Below are positions 25,883 through 34,468 of a stretch of DNA of 64,000 bases, one piece after another. The notes under the pieces are model-generated. The model made no database searches. It had not been told where the DNA came from and saw nothing but the letters and a program-made list of their open reading frames with translations. A program made the translations under genes and the position numbers. The stretch is taken from positions 310,001 to 374,000 of the forward strand of contig CBDBED010000003.1 in NCBI GenBank assembly GCA_965204245.1. Reading direction: 5' to 3'. Positions within the stretch are counted from its first letter, which is position 1. The number at the start of each line of letters is the position of its first letter. This DNA is from JAAXIE01 sp965204245. Lineage in GTDB: Bacteria; Chloroflexota; Dehalococcoidia; Lucifugimonadales; JAAXIE01.

Positions 25883-26275
25883 TTACTTCTTGCCACCAGT
25901 ACGACGCCCGCGACCGGCAACTGTTCGGCGTGGACCCTTTCGTGTGCGCGCATTAGTGCGGGTACGCTGGCCCCGTGCTGGCAGACCACGCCGGTGTCGC
26001 AAACCGCGATAGGCACCGATCTCGATCAGGCGCCGTATATTCATGTTCACTTCACGTCTCAGATCGGTCTCGACCTTGTACTCTCGGTCGATGATTTCCC
26101 GAAGACGGTCCAACTGTTCTTGGGATAGCTCCCGAAGCCGAGGACGACTACCGTCGTCAAGGCCCAACTTATCCATGATCTCTTCCGATATAGCGGGACC
26201 GATGCCATATATGGAGCGGATGGCAATGTCAACTCTTTTGCCATCTGGGATGTCTACTCCTGCTACGCGAGCCAT
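25883..26275 (-). CDS. rpsM: 30S ribosomal protein S13
   Basis: S13 forms head-to-large-subunit bridges. 'ARVAGVDIPDGKRVDIAI' opens the protein and 'GAYRGLRHRRGLPARGQRT' followed by 'TNARTRKGPRRTV' is the tRNA-contacting basic tail. 130 residues, slightly long at the C-terminus. Follows rpmJ as expected. Confidence 0.97.
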   Translation of the reverse strand: MARVAGVDIPDGKRVDIAIRSIYGIGPAISEEIMDKLGLDDGSRPRLRELSQEQLDRLREIIDREYKVETDLRREVNMNIRRLIEIGAYRGLRHRRGLPARGQRTRTNARTRKGPRRTVAGRGRRTGGKK

Positions 26276-26317
26276 GCGCTGCCTCCGTTGTTAGCCATGA
26301 GTTTTGATCATTCAGGC

Positions 26318-26431
26318 CTAGCCCTGTCTCTGAGCGTGTCGGGAGTTGGTGCAAATTATTCGCACTCGGCCTTTTCGCTTGATCACGCGGCACTTATCGC
26401 AGCGTGGCTTAACTGATGCCCTTACCTTCAT
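26318..26431 (-). CDS. rpmJ: 50S ribosomal protein L36
   Basis: A 37-codon gene. It starts 'MKVRASVKPRCDKCRVIKRK' and ends 'NSRHAQRQG'. The C-x2-C ... C-x4-H zinc ligands (Cys11, Cys14, Cys27, His32) are all present. It lies 9 nt after infA and before rpsM, the usual place. Confidence 0.96.
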   Translation of the reverse strand: MKVRASVKPRCDKCRVIKRKGRVRIICTNSRHAQRQG

Positions 26432-26440
26432 GGTCAGTAC

Positions 26441-26659
26441 CTACTTGAACCTGTATGTGATTCGGCCGCGGGTGAGGTCATAAGGCGATAACTCCACGAG
26501 CACCCGATCCCCTGGTAGAACACGGATGAAGTGGAGCCTGATCCTGCCCGACACATGGGCTAGCACTTGGTGCTCGTTAGCCAACTCCACTCGAAACATG
26601 CCGTTGGGCAAGGCCTCGGTGACTTTCGCCTCTACCTCGATCGCCTCTTTCTTGGCCAT
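26441..26659 (-). CDS. infA: Translation initiation factor IF-1
   Basis: IF-1 is a 72-residue OB-fold protein that occupies the 30S A site during initiation. 'MAKKEAIEVEAKVTEALPNG' and 'HVSGRIRLHFIRVLPGDRV' plus 'LSPYDLTRGRITYRFK' are typical end to end. It sits between map and rpmJ. Confidence 0.97.
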   Translation of the reverse strand: MAKKEAIEVEAKVTEALPNGMFRVELANEHQVLAHVSGRIRLHFIRVLPGDRVLVELSPYDLTRGRITYRFK

Positions 26660-26692
26660 ATCCCTCCCAGGTTGTTTGTGCGGACTCTTCCG

Positions 26693-27514
26693 CTAGCGGG
26701 GCCGGGTGAGAACCTCAGCGTCCCCATCACGAATAGCTATTGTATGCTCGAAATGGGCCGAAAGCTTACCATCGGCGGTGACCACTGTCCAGTCGTCGTC
26801 CAGGATCTTGGTATGCCAGTCTCCTATGTTCACCATGGGCTCGATGGCTATGCACATTCCCTTTCGCAGGAGCACACCTTTGCCAGAAGTACCATAGTTC
26901 GGGATCTGCGGGTCTTCGTGCAGGAATCGTCCTACACCGTGTCCCACGTACTCGCGCACAATGCTGTATCCCCTGCTTTCCACGAAGGCCTGGATAGCTG
27001 CCCCGATGTCACCAACTCTCGCCCCGTCTCTGGCAGCCTTGATACCTTCTTCCAAGGATAGCCTTGTGACCTCAATCAGGTCCTCAGCTTCGGGGGTTAT
27101 CTTACCTGCGCCGACGGTAGTGGCTGCGTCTCCAATGAACCCATCGATGGTGGCCCCCACATCCATCTTCACCAAGTCACCCTCTTGGATTACCCGATTA
27201 CCAGGGATGCCATGGACTATTTCCTCATTCACGGAGGTGCAAATGCAGCCAGGGAAGCCGCGGTATCCCTTGAAGGTCGGTACGGCCCCATGCTTGCGTA
27301 TTTCACGGTTGGCAACGGCATCCAAGTCCTGAGTTTTTATGCCAGGACGGATAGCCTCTCTCAGTGCTGCATGGGCAGCCGCAACGATAGCACCGGCACG
27401 CCGCATGGCCTCCATCTCCTTCTCCGACTTGATAGTTATTCCGCCCTTGTAAGGCGAAGAGGAGTTGGAGGCTGTTTCGCGTTTTGGTGGCTGTCTTGTT
27501 CCGCGGTTTGTCAT
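26693..27514 (-). CDS. map: Type I methionine aminopeptidase
   Basis: Map removes N-terminal Met from nascent proteins. Metal ligands are visible in 'VKMDVGATIDGFIGDAATT' (two Asp), 'GHGVGRFLHEDP' (His), 'CIAIEPMVNIG' (Glu) and 'AHFEHTIAI' (Glu). 'SVNEEIVHGIPG' is also diagnostic. At 273 residues it has an extra polar N-terminal segment of about 27 residues before 'ITIKSEKEMEAMRRAG'. Located between adk and infA as in many bacteria. Confidence 0.96.
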   Translation of the reverse strand: MTNRGTRQPPKRETASNSSSPYKGGITIKSEKEMEAMRRAGAIVAAAHAALREAIRPGIKTQDLDAVANREIRKHGAVPTFKGYRGFPGCICTSVNEEIVHGIPGNRVIQEGDLVKMDVGATIDGFIGDAATTVGAGKITPEAEDLIEVTRLSLEEGIKAARDGARVGDIGAAIQAFVESRGYSIVREYVGHGVGRFLHEDPQIPNYGTSGKGVLLRKGMCIAIEPMVNIGDWHTKILDDDWTVVTADGKLSAHFEHTIAIRDGDAEVLTRPR

Positions 27515-27528
27515 ACGTTATTTTACGA

Positions 27529-28212
27529 CTAATGCACCGGTTTAGAAAGCCTGCTGTCTTCGGCAGCTTGGCAACTAATCGCCTCTTCGATGCGCTGTCT
27601 CACTCCTTCTACTGTCCCAGTTCCGTCGACCTTTACAAGTTTACCCGCCCTAGCGTAAAAGTCCACTACAGGGGCCGATTCTTCCTGGTAGGCGTGCAGT
27701 CGGCGCGCTACTGCCTCAGGCTCATCATCTGCCCGCCTCACCAGTGCCCCGTCGCAGTAGTCGCATACCCCGCTGGTACGTGGCGGGCTCGCTTCGGTGT
27801 GGTAAATGGACTGGCAGCGGTTGCAGACCAAGCGTTTACCCAGCCTGTCGGCTAGAGCCTCTTGAGTCACATCGATCAGGAGGGCGCAGTCAATCGCCAA
27901 ACCCTCAAGGCTCAAATTCCGGTCCAGTGCTTCTGCTTGGTTCACGTTCCGGGGGAAGCCGTCCAGCACGAATCCCCCAGAACAGGACGGTGTGCTGACT
28001 TCTTCAAGCATCATTGCGATGGTGATATCGTCAGGCACTAAGAGACCGCGGTCTACGTAGCTGTATACGCTATGACCAAGTGCTGTGCCTTCGCGCTGGT
28101 GCCTTCGGAACAGGTCGCCCGACGATATAGACGGTATAGAGAGGCGCTCCGCCAAGAATCTGGTCTGTGTTCCCTTTCCGGCTCCAGGGAACCCTAGTAT
28201 GACTAGTCGCAT
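27529..28212 (-). CDS. adk: Adenylate kinase with Cys4 zinc lid
   Basis: Adk balances ATP, ADP and AMP. P-loop 'ILGFPGAGKGTQTRFLAER'; AMP-binding 'SSGDLFRRH' and 'GFVLDGFPRNVNQAEAL'. The lid carries a Cys4 zinc site, 'CNRCQSIYHTE' and 'CDYCDGALVRRADD', as in Gram-positives. 227 residues, with about 10 extra at the C-terminus. It follows secY by 12 nt. Confidence 0.97.
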   Translation of the reverse strand: MRLVILGFPGAGKGTQTRFLAERLSIPSISSGDLFRRHQREGTALGHSVYSYVDRGLLVPDDITIAMMLEEVSTPSCSGGFVLDGFPRNVNQAEALDRNLSLEGLAIDCALLIDVTQEALADRLGKRLVCNRCQSIYHTEASPPRTSGVCDYCDGALVRRADDEPEAVARRLHAYQEESAPVVDFYARAGKLVKVDGTGTVEGVRQRIEEAISCQAAEDSRLSKPVH

Positions 28213-28224
28213 AAACCTTATGAC

Positions 28225-29535
28225 CTACCTCAGGAACCCTTCGTAGTTTCGCATGAGCAGTTGCGCCTCTAACTGGCGCAGTGTGTCGAGTGCGACACCG
28301 ACTACAATCAGCAGGCTGATTCCGCTCAACTGGATAGCCTGGACATCGGTGACACTCGACGCCAAGAAAGGCACGATAGCGACGAAACCGAGGAATAGCG
28401 CTCCGCCCCAAGTCAACCGAATAATCACCCTGTTCAGATAGTCCTGCGTTGGCTGTCCAGGTCTAATGCCCGGGATGAAGCCTCCGTTGCGTTGCAAGTT
28501 CTCTGCTAGGTTCTGTTGCTGGAAAGTCACCAACGTATAGAAGAAGGTGAACATCACGACCAGCACGAACACCATGAGCCAGTACACGAAGAAAGTGGGA
28601 CTGAATATTCCTTGAAACCACAGGGCGGCATCTCCCAGCCAGCCACCGCTAGTACCCAAATAGCTTGCAATAGTACCTGGTAGAATCACAACAGCGAAGG
28701 CAAAAATCAAGGGAATCATGCCTGCCGAGTTCACTCTGATGGGCAAATAGCTGGAGCCAGTTTGCCTGTACATACGACCGCTGCGGAATATGCTGCGCCC
28801 ATACTGTACCGGTATCCGCCGGTGGGCTTCATTGAACATCACAATGAGGGCGATGATGGCCAGTCCCACGACGATCATGCCAAGCAGCCCCGCAGTGTTG
28901 TCCCTATCAAGGAACCCCTGCTGTACGATGTCCGGGATGGACGCCACTATTCCCGCGAAGATTATCAGAGAAATACCGTTGCCTATACCCCTCTCCGTGA
29001 TCAGTTCACCCATCCACACCAAAAATATAGTGCCGGCCGTAAGTGAAATAACAATCGCAAGGGTCTCGATGTTCATCCCTATGTTCTCGACTACGCCAGC
29101 TTGTCGAAGCAACTGCATTTGACCGAAACCCTGGGCTAAGGCGATTGGCACCGTAAGGTAGTGGACGATGCGGTTTATCTTTTGACGCCCCGATTCTCCC
29201 TCTCGGGAGATTTGTTGAAGCTTTGGTATGACCGGCGTCAACAACTGCATCACGATAGAGGCTGTGATATAGGGATATACGCCGAGGGCTGCTACGCTTA
29301 GGCGTCGCAGGGCCCCGCCACTGAAGAGGTCGAGAAAGCCTAGCAATTGGTCGTCGCGGAACTGCTGGTTCAGCGCAGCCGTGTCGACGCCTGGTATGGG
29401 TACATGGGCAATGAACCTGTAAACTGCCAGCAGGGCCAAGGTAAAGAGTACCTTGCCCCGGAGGTCGGGGATGCGCATGGCATCCACCGCAGCCTGCAAT
29501 AGCCTTGGACGAGTACCGGCCTCTTGGGCCATCAT
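28225..29535 (-). CDS. secY: Protein translocase subunit SecY
   Basis: SecY is the channel of the Sec translocon, with ten membrane segments visible as hydrophobic runs across 436 residues. 'FIAHVPIPGVDTAALNQQF', 'GALRRLSVAALGVYPYITASI' (plug and TM2 region) and 'GGFIPGIRPGQPTQDYLN' are signature segments. The ATG overlaps the rplO stop by one base (TAATG). The alternative ATG one codon downstream is equally possible. Confidence 0.97.
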   Translation of the reverse strand: MMAQEAGTRPRLLQAAVDAMRIPDLRGKVLFTLALLAVYRFIAHVPIPGVDTAALNQQFRDDQLLGFLDLFSGGALRRLSVAALGVYPYITASIVMQLLTPVIPKLQQISREGESGRQKINRIVHYLTVPIALAQGFGQMQLLRQAGVVENIGMNIETLAIVISLTAGTIFLVWMGELITERGIGNGISLIIFAGIVASIPDIVQQGFLDRDNTAGLLGMIVVGLAIIALIVMFNEAHRRIPVQYGRSIFRSGRMYRQTGSSYLPIRVNSAGMIPLIFAFAVVILPGTIASYLGTSGGWLGDAALWFQGIFSPTFFVYWLMVFVLVVMFTFFYTLVTFQQQNLAENLQRNGGFIPGIRPGQPTQDYLNRVIIRLTWGGALFLGFVAIVPFLASSVTDVQAIQLSGISLLIVVGVALDTLRQLEAQLLMRNYEGFLR

Positions 29536-29981
29536 TAGGGCTGGTACTCCTCCACACTGCCACCAGCGGCCTGGATTTTGCCGCGGGCCGAAGCGGTAAG
29601 CTTGTGCACTGCCACAGTGACTGGCACGGTCAACTCACCGTCTCCTAGTATCTTTATGGGTAGCTTACGGTTGCGTACCAGCCCCTGCTGGTGCAGCAAT
29701 TCGGGTGTGATTCGGGTGCCTTGAGGAAAATCAGCCAAGCGTTCAAGCTTCACTGTCGCGTATTCCACGCGGAAAATGTTGGTGAAGCCACGCTTGGTAG
29801 GCAGGCCCTTTACCAAGGACATCTGTCCGCCCTCGAAGCCTCGAAGGAACTTGCCGGACCGGGATTTCTGCCCCTTCATTCCTCTGCCGGCATAGGTACC
29901 TTTACCTGTTGCGTCACCCCGGCCTATGCGCTTGCGACGCCGCCTTGCTCCCGATGGGGAGGTTACCTCATGCTCCCTCAT
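29535..29981 (-). CDS. rplO: 50S ribosomal protein L15
   Basis: L15 has the glycine/arginine-rich N-terminal extension 'RRRKRIGRGDATGKGTYAGR' and 'GQKSRSGKFLRGFEGGQMSL' that threads into 23S rRNA. 148 residues, normal. Its ATG overlaps the rpmD stop by 4 nt and its stop overlaps secY. Confidence 0.97.
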   Translation of the reverse strand: MREHEVTSPSGARRRRKRIGRGDATGKGTYAGRGMKGQKSRSGKFLRGFEGGQMSLVKGLPTKRGFTNIFRVEYATVKLERLADFPQGTRITPELLHQQGLVRNRKLPIKILGDGELTVPVTVAVHKLTASARGKIQAAGGSVEEYQP

Positions 29982-30202
29982 GGCCCTTCCTGCCTACCGG
30001 AGGAGGAGTCCAAAGTTCCTTCCTCCACCAACTCTACTTCCACCAAGTGTGACACTTTGTTGATCATGCCTCGAATGTTCGGGCTGTCGCGGTGTACTGC
30101 GCTATCGGACAGCCTTTTGAGTCCGAGGGACTCTATGACACGACGCTGCTTTGCATTACGGCCGATAGCGCTGCGGCGCCACGTTACTTTTAGGTAGGCC
30201 AC
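29978..30202 (-). CDS. rpmD: 50S ribosomal protein L30
   Basis: 'YLKVTWRRSAIGRNAKQRRV' and 'LGLKRLSDSAVHRDSPNIRG' identify L30. At 74 residues it is about 12 longer than the usual 60, the surplus being a polar, partly acidic tail ('EEGTLDSSSGRQEGP'). Confidence 0.95.
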   Translation of the reverse strand: MAYLKVTWRRSAIGRNAKQRRVIESLGLKRLSDSAVHRDSPNIRGMINKVSHLVEVELVEEGTLDSSSGRQEGP

Positions 30203-30205
30203 TCT

Positions 30206-30757
30206 CTAATCCTCGGACTGTTCTTCTTCACCAGCGGAAGCCTCTTGTCTTGGCCTGCGACCGGTGCGCCGGGCGATTTCTTCCTGGGGATCCTTCAGTT
30301 GCTGCAATGCATCCAAGGTGGCTTGCACCACGTTTATGGGGTTGCGTGAGCCAAGCGACTTGGCCACAACATCCTTGACTCCGGCCAAGTCCAGCACTGC
30401 TCGCACCGCTCCCGCGGCGATAAGTCCTGTGCCTACGGGAGCAGGCTTGATCAATACGATGGCTGCGCCCTTCCGAGAGGAACACTCCTGCGGTATGGTA
30501 CTGCCTTTGAGCGGTATCTGAATCATACTCTTGCGGGCAATCGCGTTGCCCTTTCGGACAGCATCGGGTATAGCCATGGCCTTGCCCATGCCGGTTCCGA
30601 CTTGCCCTTCTCCATCGCCCACTACCACCAACGCGTTGAAGCGCAGGTGACGGCCTCCCTTCACCACCTTGGCGATACGGCGGGTATATACCACGCGTTC
30701 ATTAAGACCTGCTTCTGCTGCATCGGGCCTGCCGCGTCTCGGGGGCGCCATCACCAT
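30206..30757 (-). CDS. rpsE: 30S ribosomal protein S5
   Basis: S5 shapes the mRNA entry tunnel and decoding fidelity. 'VVYTRRIAKVVKGGRHLRF' and 'VVGDGEGQVGTGMGKA' form the double-stranded-RNA-binding domain, and 'GTGLIAAGAVRAVLDLAGV' the C-terminal domain. 183 residues, with a short acidic end ('SAGEEEQSED'). Confidence 0.97.
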   Translation of the reverse strand: MVMAPPRRGRPDAAEAGLNERVVYTRRIAKVVKGGRHLRFNALVVVGDGEGQVGTGMGKAMAIPDAVRKGNAIARKSMIQIPLKGSTIPQECSSRKGAAIVLIKPAPVGTGLIAAGAVRAVLDLAGVKDVVAKSLGSRNPINVVQATLDALQQLKDPQEEIARRTGRRPRQEASAGEEEQSED

Positions 30758-31122
30758 TAGAAGACCAGTCCTTCCTCTCTAGCTGCCTCAGCTAGAGCCT
30801 TTACGCGTCCGTGGTAGTCGTTTCCTCCTCGGTCGAACACCACTTTGGATATTCCATTCTCCTTGGCCCTACGGGCGATGGTGGCTCCCACTCGTCGGGA
30901 CCAATCGGTCTTGGTGCCTGCGCCGCCATCCTGACGCTTGATTTCCAAGCTCGACGCAGACTGTAGTGTGCGGCCCGCGGTGTCATCGATGATTTGAGCG
31001 TAAATATGAGTGTGGCTGCGGAACACGGCCAAGCGCGGCCTTTGGGGAGTGCCAGAAACCTTTTTGCGCAAGCGTGCGTGGCGCGCTAACCGTGGGTGTC
31101 TCGCTGTCCTGTCCTTGGGCAT
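30757..31122 (-). CDS. rplR: 50S ribosomal protein L18
   Basis: L18 binds 5S rRNA. 'RHARLRKKVSGTPQRPRLAV', 'FRSHTHIYAQIIDDTAGRTL' and the C-terminal 'VVFDRGGNDYHGRVKALAEA' are all standard. 121 residues. The gene abuts rpsE with a one-base overlap. Confidence 0.97.
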   Translation of the reverse strand: MPKDRTARHPRLARHARLRKKVSGTPQRPRLAVFRSHTHIYAQIIDDTAGRTLQSASSLEIKRQDGGAGTKTDWSRRVGATIARRAKENGISKVVFDRGGNDYHGRVKALAEAAREEGLVF

Positions 31123-31127
31123 CTGAC

Positions 31128-31709
31128 TTATCCTGCCTTACGTCCGGCCTTGCCCGGCTTCAGTCGCACCACCTCTGTGGTGAGCCGAGCACCTTTGCCT
31201 TTGTATGGGTCGGGTGGCCGCACTCTCCGAATACGTGCCGCCATCTCTCCAACGCGCTGCTTATCCAGTCCTCGCACCTGAATTCTGTTATTGCCCTCAA
31301 CGGTGAGGGTAACATCTTCCATCGGCTGCACTTCCACGGCATGGCTCAAACCCACATTCAGGACGATCCCATCCCCAGCCTGCTGAACGCGGTACCCTAC
31401 TCCCACGAGTTCTATGGTCTTTTGGTAGCCTTCATTCACGCCAGTGATGGTATTGGATACAAGGCTACGCCATAGGCCGTGCAGAGAACGGTGAAACTTG
31501 CGGCTGGAATACCGCTCCACCACCACGGCACCGTCCTCGACTTTGATCACCACTTCAGGGTGAATCCTTCGGCTGAGGGACCCGGCTGGTCCTTGAGCAG
31601 TGAGTACTCCAGCTTCTACTGAAATGCTTACGCCGGCAGGGATGGGCACTGGTCGTCGCCCTACCCTCGATAGAGTTGGTTCATTCTTAGCGATTACGTT
31701 ACCAGACAT
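31128..31709 (-). CDS. rplF: 50S ribosomal protein L6
   Basis: L6 sits near the GTPase centre. 'LSRVGRRPVPIPAGVSISV' opens it and 'RVRPPDPYKGKGARL' is the conserved C-terminal loop. The ATG at 31709 is preferred (193 residues, GGGAG 10 nt upstream); another in-frame ATG at 31739 would lie deep in rpsH. Even so it overlaps the rpsH stop by 11 nt. Confidence 0.95.
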   Translation of the reverse strand: MSGNVIAKNEPTLSRVGRRPVPIPAGVSISVEAGVLTAQGPAGSLSRRIHPEVVIKVEDGAVVVERYSSRKFHRSLHGLWRSLVSNTITGVNEGYQKTIELVGVGYRVQQAGDGIVLNVGLSHAVEVQPMEDVTLTVEGNNRIQVRGLDKQRVGEMAARIRRVRPPDPYKGKGARLTTEVVRLKPGKAGRKAG

Positions 31710-32091
31710 AACAAAGAAGCTCCCCTCCGACCCCGGCACGCCATGCCTCTCGTCCTGTCATGAGACCTTGGGAAGTGGAGAGAATGGCTATGCCGATACC
31801 CCCATAGACCCGAGGTATCTCACCCTTACCCACATATACTCGCAGGCCGGGCTTGCTCACCCGTTTCAATCCGCTGATGGCTGGCTGCCGCTGGTCTAGA
31901 TAGGCTAGATGCACGCGCATGGTGGGGTGGCGGTAGCCACGAACCAACTCGTAGTCACGTATGAATCCCTCAGCCTTGAGTATACGGGCGATGCCCAGCT
32001 TCATCTTAGAGGCGGGCACATTGGTTCCCTCATGACGCACCGCCAAGGCGTTGCGTATTCGTGTCAACATATCGGCAATAGGGTCGGTCAC
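31699..32091 (-). CDS. rpsH: 30S ribosomal protein S8
   Basis: 'TDPIADMLTRIRNALAVRHE' at the N-terminus and 'VYGGIGIAILSTSQGLMTGR' at the C-terminus identify S8, a primary 16S central-domain binder and, in other bacteria, an spc-operon repressor. 130 residues. Confidence 0.97.
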   Translation of the reverse strand: MTDPIADMLTRIRNALAVRHEGTNVPASKMKLGIARILKAEGFIRDYELVRGYRHPTMRVHLAYLDQRQPAISGLKRVSKPGLRVYVGKGEIPRVYGGIGIAILSTSQGLMTGREAWRAGVGGELLCYVW

Positions 32092-32119
32092 GTAAACCTC
32101 TCGAAATGGAACTCAGATT

Positions 32120-32305
32120 CTACCAACTGGCCTTACGCACTCCGGGTAGCTGGCCTTTGAGAGCCAGTTGGCGGAAGCAAATGCGACATATCCCTGCATA
32201 TCGTATGTAGGCCCGGGGCCTGCCACACCTGTTGCACCGGTTGTGGTATCGCACTGGGAACTTGGGAGTTCGCTTCCATTTTTCTATTTTGGAGGTCTTG
32301 GCCAA
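32120..32305 (-). CDS. rpsN: 30S ribosomal protein S14 type Z
   Basis: A 61-residue zinc form: 'CNRCGRPRAYIRYAGICRIC' provides the four cysteines, followed by 'FRQLALKGQLPGVRKASW'. The zinc form is the usual one in Chloroflexota and Gram-positives. Confidence 0.97.
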   Translation of the reverse strand: MAKTSKIEKWKRTPKFPVRYHNRCNRCGRPRAYIRYAGICRICFRQLALKGQLPGVRKASW

Positions 32306-32365
32306 AGGTTGTTTCTCCTTGGGTGGGTTCGTGGTTATGAAGCTGCATTACCTAATGGCTGGACT

Positions 32366-33076
32366 CTATTCCGTGGCTCGTGCAAAAGGCATACCCAGTA
32401 ATTCCAAGAGGCGAGCTGCCTCAGTGTCGTTTCGGGCGCTGGTCACGAAAGTGACTTGGAATCCCCTGATTCTATCTATTTGCCCGTAGTCGATCTCAGG
32501 GAAGATTATCTGCTCGCGAATGCCAAGAGAGTAATTCCCCCTACCATCGAAGGCACTGCGGGATGTGCCGCGAAAGTCACGCGTGCGGGGTAAGGCAGCG
32601 TTGAACAGCCGGTCCACAAAGTGGAACATCCGCGCCCGGCGTAGTGTCACCGATGTGCCTATGGGGTTGCCCTCGCGGAGCTTGAAACCGGCTATGGACC
32701 GGCGGGCCCGCGTCATCACAGGTTTCTGCCCAGAGATAATGGTGAGATCCCGAACGGCAAACTCCATGGCCCGGGAGTTGGTCAGTGCCTCGCCCAGTCC
32801 GATATTGAGCATCACCTTCTCCAAGCGGGGCACTTCCATGCTGTTGCGGTAGTTGAACTCCCGCATCATAGTGGGCACCACCTCGGTCCGGTACAGTTCC
32901 AGCAACCTTGGGACATAGTGTCCATTGACGGCAGGGGAGGCCGACTCCTCCGGGTTGGAGGTTGCTTGCTCCGCATCAGAGGAGGTGGCGTCGCCTCTGC
33001 GACGCCGGGAGCCGCCGGAGCGGCGCGCTACGCGCTCGCCCTGCTCCAATCGATCGTTTCCTGGCACCTCTGACAT
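32366..33076 (-). CDS. rplE: 50S ribosomal protein L5 with N-terminal extension
   Basis: L5 contacts 5S rRNA and the P-site tRNA. The core starts at about residue 54 ('VPRLLELYRTEVVPTMMREF') and contains 'PRLEKVMLNIGLGEA' and 'GNYSLGIREQIIFPEIDYG'. At 236 residues it has about 50 additional N-terminal residues, rich in Arg/Gly/Ser and then Glu/Ala/Ser. With this ATG, the gene overlaps rplX by 49 nt. No ATG lies nearer the core; a TTG at about 33052 is an alternative. Confidence 0.93.
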   Translation of the reverse strand: MSEVPGNDRLEQGERVARRSGGSRRRRGDATSSDAEQATSNPEESASPAVNGHYVPRLLELYRTEVVPTMMREFNYRNSMEVPRLEKVMLNIGLGEALTNSRAMEFAVRDLTIISGQKPVMTRARRSIAGFKLREGNPIGTSVTLRRARMFHFVDRLFNAALPRTRDFRGTSRSAFDGRGNYSLGIREQIIFPEIDYGQIDRIRGFQVTFVTSARNDTEAARLLELLGMPFARATE

Positions 33077-33357
33077 ATCCGTACCTTCGTTCCGTCTTCC
33101 AAGTTATGAGAGCGTGTGCGGACCGGACGGTTACACGCACTGCACATTAAGCGCACATTTGAGGCATCTAACGGCGCTTCCTGCTGGACCCGGCCCGCCT
33201 GACGTACGCCAGCGCGAGGTCGCATGTGGCGGGTAACCGTGTTCAAGCCAGCCACTACTACCTTGTCGTCGGATGGAATCACCCGCTCGACTCTTCCCTG
33301 CTTTCCCTTGTCCTTGCCTGCTACAATCATTACCTGGTCGCCTTTTCGTATTTTCAT
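33028..33357 (-). CDS. rplX: 50S ribosomal protein L24
   Basis: L24 is an assembly initiator. 'KIRKGDQVMIVAGKDKGKQG' contains the KOW motif; 'VVAGLNTVTRHMRP' and 'RVCQRC'-like C-terminal cysteines follow (the segment reads 'KVRICQRCQ', with a second pair in 'LMCSACNRP'). 109 residues, normal. Overlaps rplN by one base and rplE by 49. Confidence 0.96.
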   Translation of the reverse strand: MKIRKGDQVMIVAGKDKGKQGRVERVIPSDDKVVVAGLNTVTRHMRPRAGVRQAGRVQQEAPLDASNVRLMCSACNRPVRTRSHNLEDGTKVRICQRCQETIDWSRASA

Positions 33358-33728
33358 TAGACGACCTCAGGAGCTAATGAGATGATGCGCATGTAGCCTC
33401 GCTCACGCAGTTCCCGGGCTACAGGTCCAAAGATGCGGGTTCCTCGCGGGCTACCTTGCCTATCGTTGATGACAACTGCTGCGTTGTCATCGAAGCTGAC
33501 CCATGAGCCGTCGGGGCGACGGTAGGGCTTGGCGATGCGGACCACAACCGCGCGAACCACATCGCCACGTTTCACAGCCGCTCCGGGAGTCGCTTCCTTC
33601 ACTGCTACCACTATGGTGTCACCCAGTGACGCGTAGCGCCGACGGCTGCTTCCCGGTATGTTGATGCACATGACGCTCTTGGCACCGCTGTTGTCGGCAA
33701 CGTTGAGCCGGGAGAAGGTCTGTATCAT
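33357..33728 (-). CDS. rplN: 50S ribosomal protein L14
   Basis: 'MIQTFSRLNVADNSGAKSVM' and 'GDVVRAVVVRIAKPYRRPDG' identify L14. 123 residues. Starts in an ATGA overlap with the rpsQ stop. Confidence 0.97.
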   Translation of the reverse strand: MIQTFSRLNVADNSGAKSVMCINIPGSSRRRYASLGDTIVVAVKEATPGAAVKRGDVVRAVVVRIAKPYRRPDGSWVSFDDNAAVVINDRQGSPRGTRIFGPVARELRERGYMRIISLAPEVV

Positions 33729-34246
33729 CGTTGCTCCTCCCCGGCCTCGTCGGCAGATTCGTTAGAGCCATCGGCTTCATCCGTTGTACCTTCTTCGACC
33801 GCGTCGGCTGACTCTCGCTGCTCCCGTTCCAGTTCGGCAAACAGCAGGGCCTCGTCCTCATCCAAATCTTCAAGACCTGCCAAGTCACCACTGGGCATGG
33901 CACCACTGGCGTCATCTGCCAGGGCCACTGCTTCAGTGTCTGCGACTTCTTCCAAGACAGGCTGGTCCAATTCAATAGGCTGGACTTCGGCCACCTCGTG
34001 CCGCTCTACGATCTGGATAACCCGCCATCTCTTCATGCGGGAAATAGGGCGGGTCTCCTCGATGCGCACCACATCCCCTAAACGGCATTGGTTCTGACCG
34101 TCGTGGGCGAAGAAGCGGGTGACACGGCGTACGCTCTTGCGATACAGCGGATGGCGCTGTCGCCATTCCACCGCGACAATGACCGTTTTGTCCATGGTAT
34201 TTCGGACAACCCGCCCTTGTCGCTTTTTTCTCGTTTCCCTCGCCAT
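33725..34246 (-). CDS. rpsQ: 30S ribosomal protein S17 with long acidic tail
   Basis: The S17 OB-fold core occupies about residues 1-85 ('RQGRVVRNTMDKTVIVAVEW', 'GDVVRIEETRPISRMKRWRV'). A further 88 residues follow, rich in Glu, Asp and Ala ('LEDLDEDEALLFAELEREQR'), so the protein is twice the normal 80-90 residues. The tail ends 4 nt into rplN. The frame is intact; the tail seems real rather than a readthrough product. Confidence 0.95.
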   Translation of the reverse strand: MARETRKKRQGRVVRNTMDKTVIVAVEWRQRHPLYRKSVRRVTRFFAHDGQNQCRLGDVVRIEETRPISRMKRWRVIQIVERHEVAEVQPIELDQPVLEEVADTEAVALADDASGAMPSGDLAGLEDLDEDEALLFAELEREQRESADAVEEGTTDEADGSNESADEAGEEQR

Positions 34247-34263
34247 GATATTTTCTTGCTAAC

Positions 34264-34461
34264 CTATCCTCTCACCAAGTCTCGTTCTCGGTGCACCGTG
34301 AGCAGCCTAGCAATGGACTTCTTGGTTGCCCGCACCTCGGAGGTGTTGGTTAGCTGCTTGGTAGCCAGACGGAACCGGAGGTTCTGGAGTGAACGGTAGG
34401 CGTTGTCAAGCTCCCGTTCCAGTTGGTCGTCAGTAAGTGCCCGTATCTCGTCGATTCTCAT
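34264..34461 (-). CDS. rpmC: 50S ribosomal protein L29
   Basis: A 65-residue helical-hairpin protein: 'MRIDEIRALTDDQLERELDN', 'YRSLQNLRFRLATKQL' and 'RATKKSIARLLTVHRERD'. The start at 34461 gives the normal length; an upstream ATG at 34479 would overlap rplP. Confidence 0.96.
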   Translation of the reverse strand: MRIDEIRALTDDQLERELDNAYRSLQNLRFRLATKQLTNTSEVRATKKSIARLLTVHRERDLVRG

Positions 34462-34468
34462 AGCAGAC

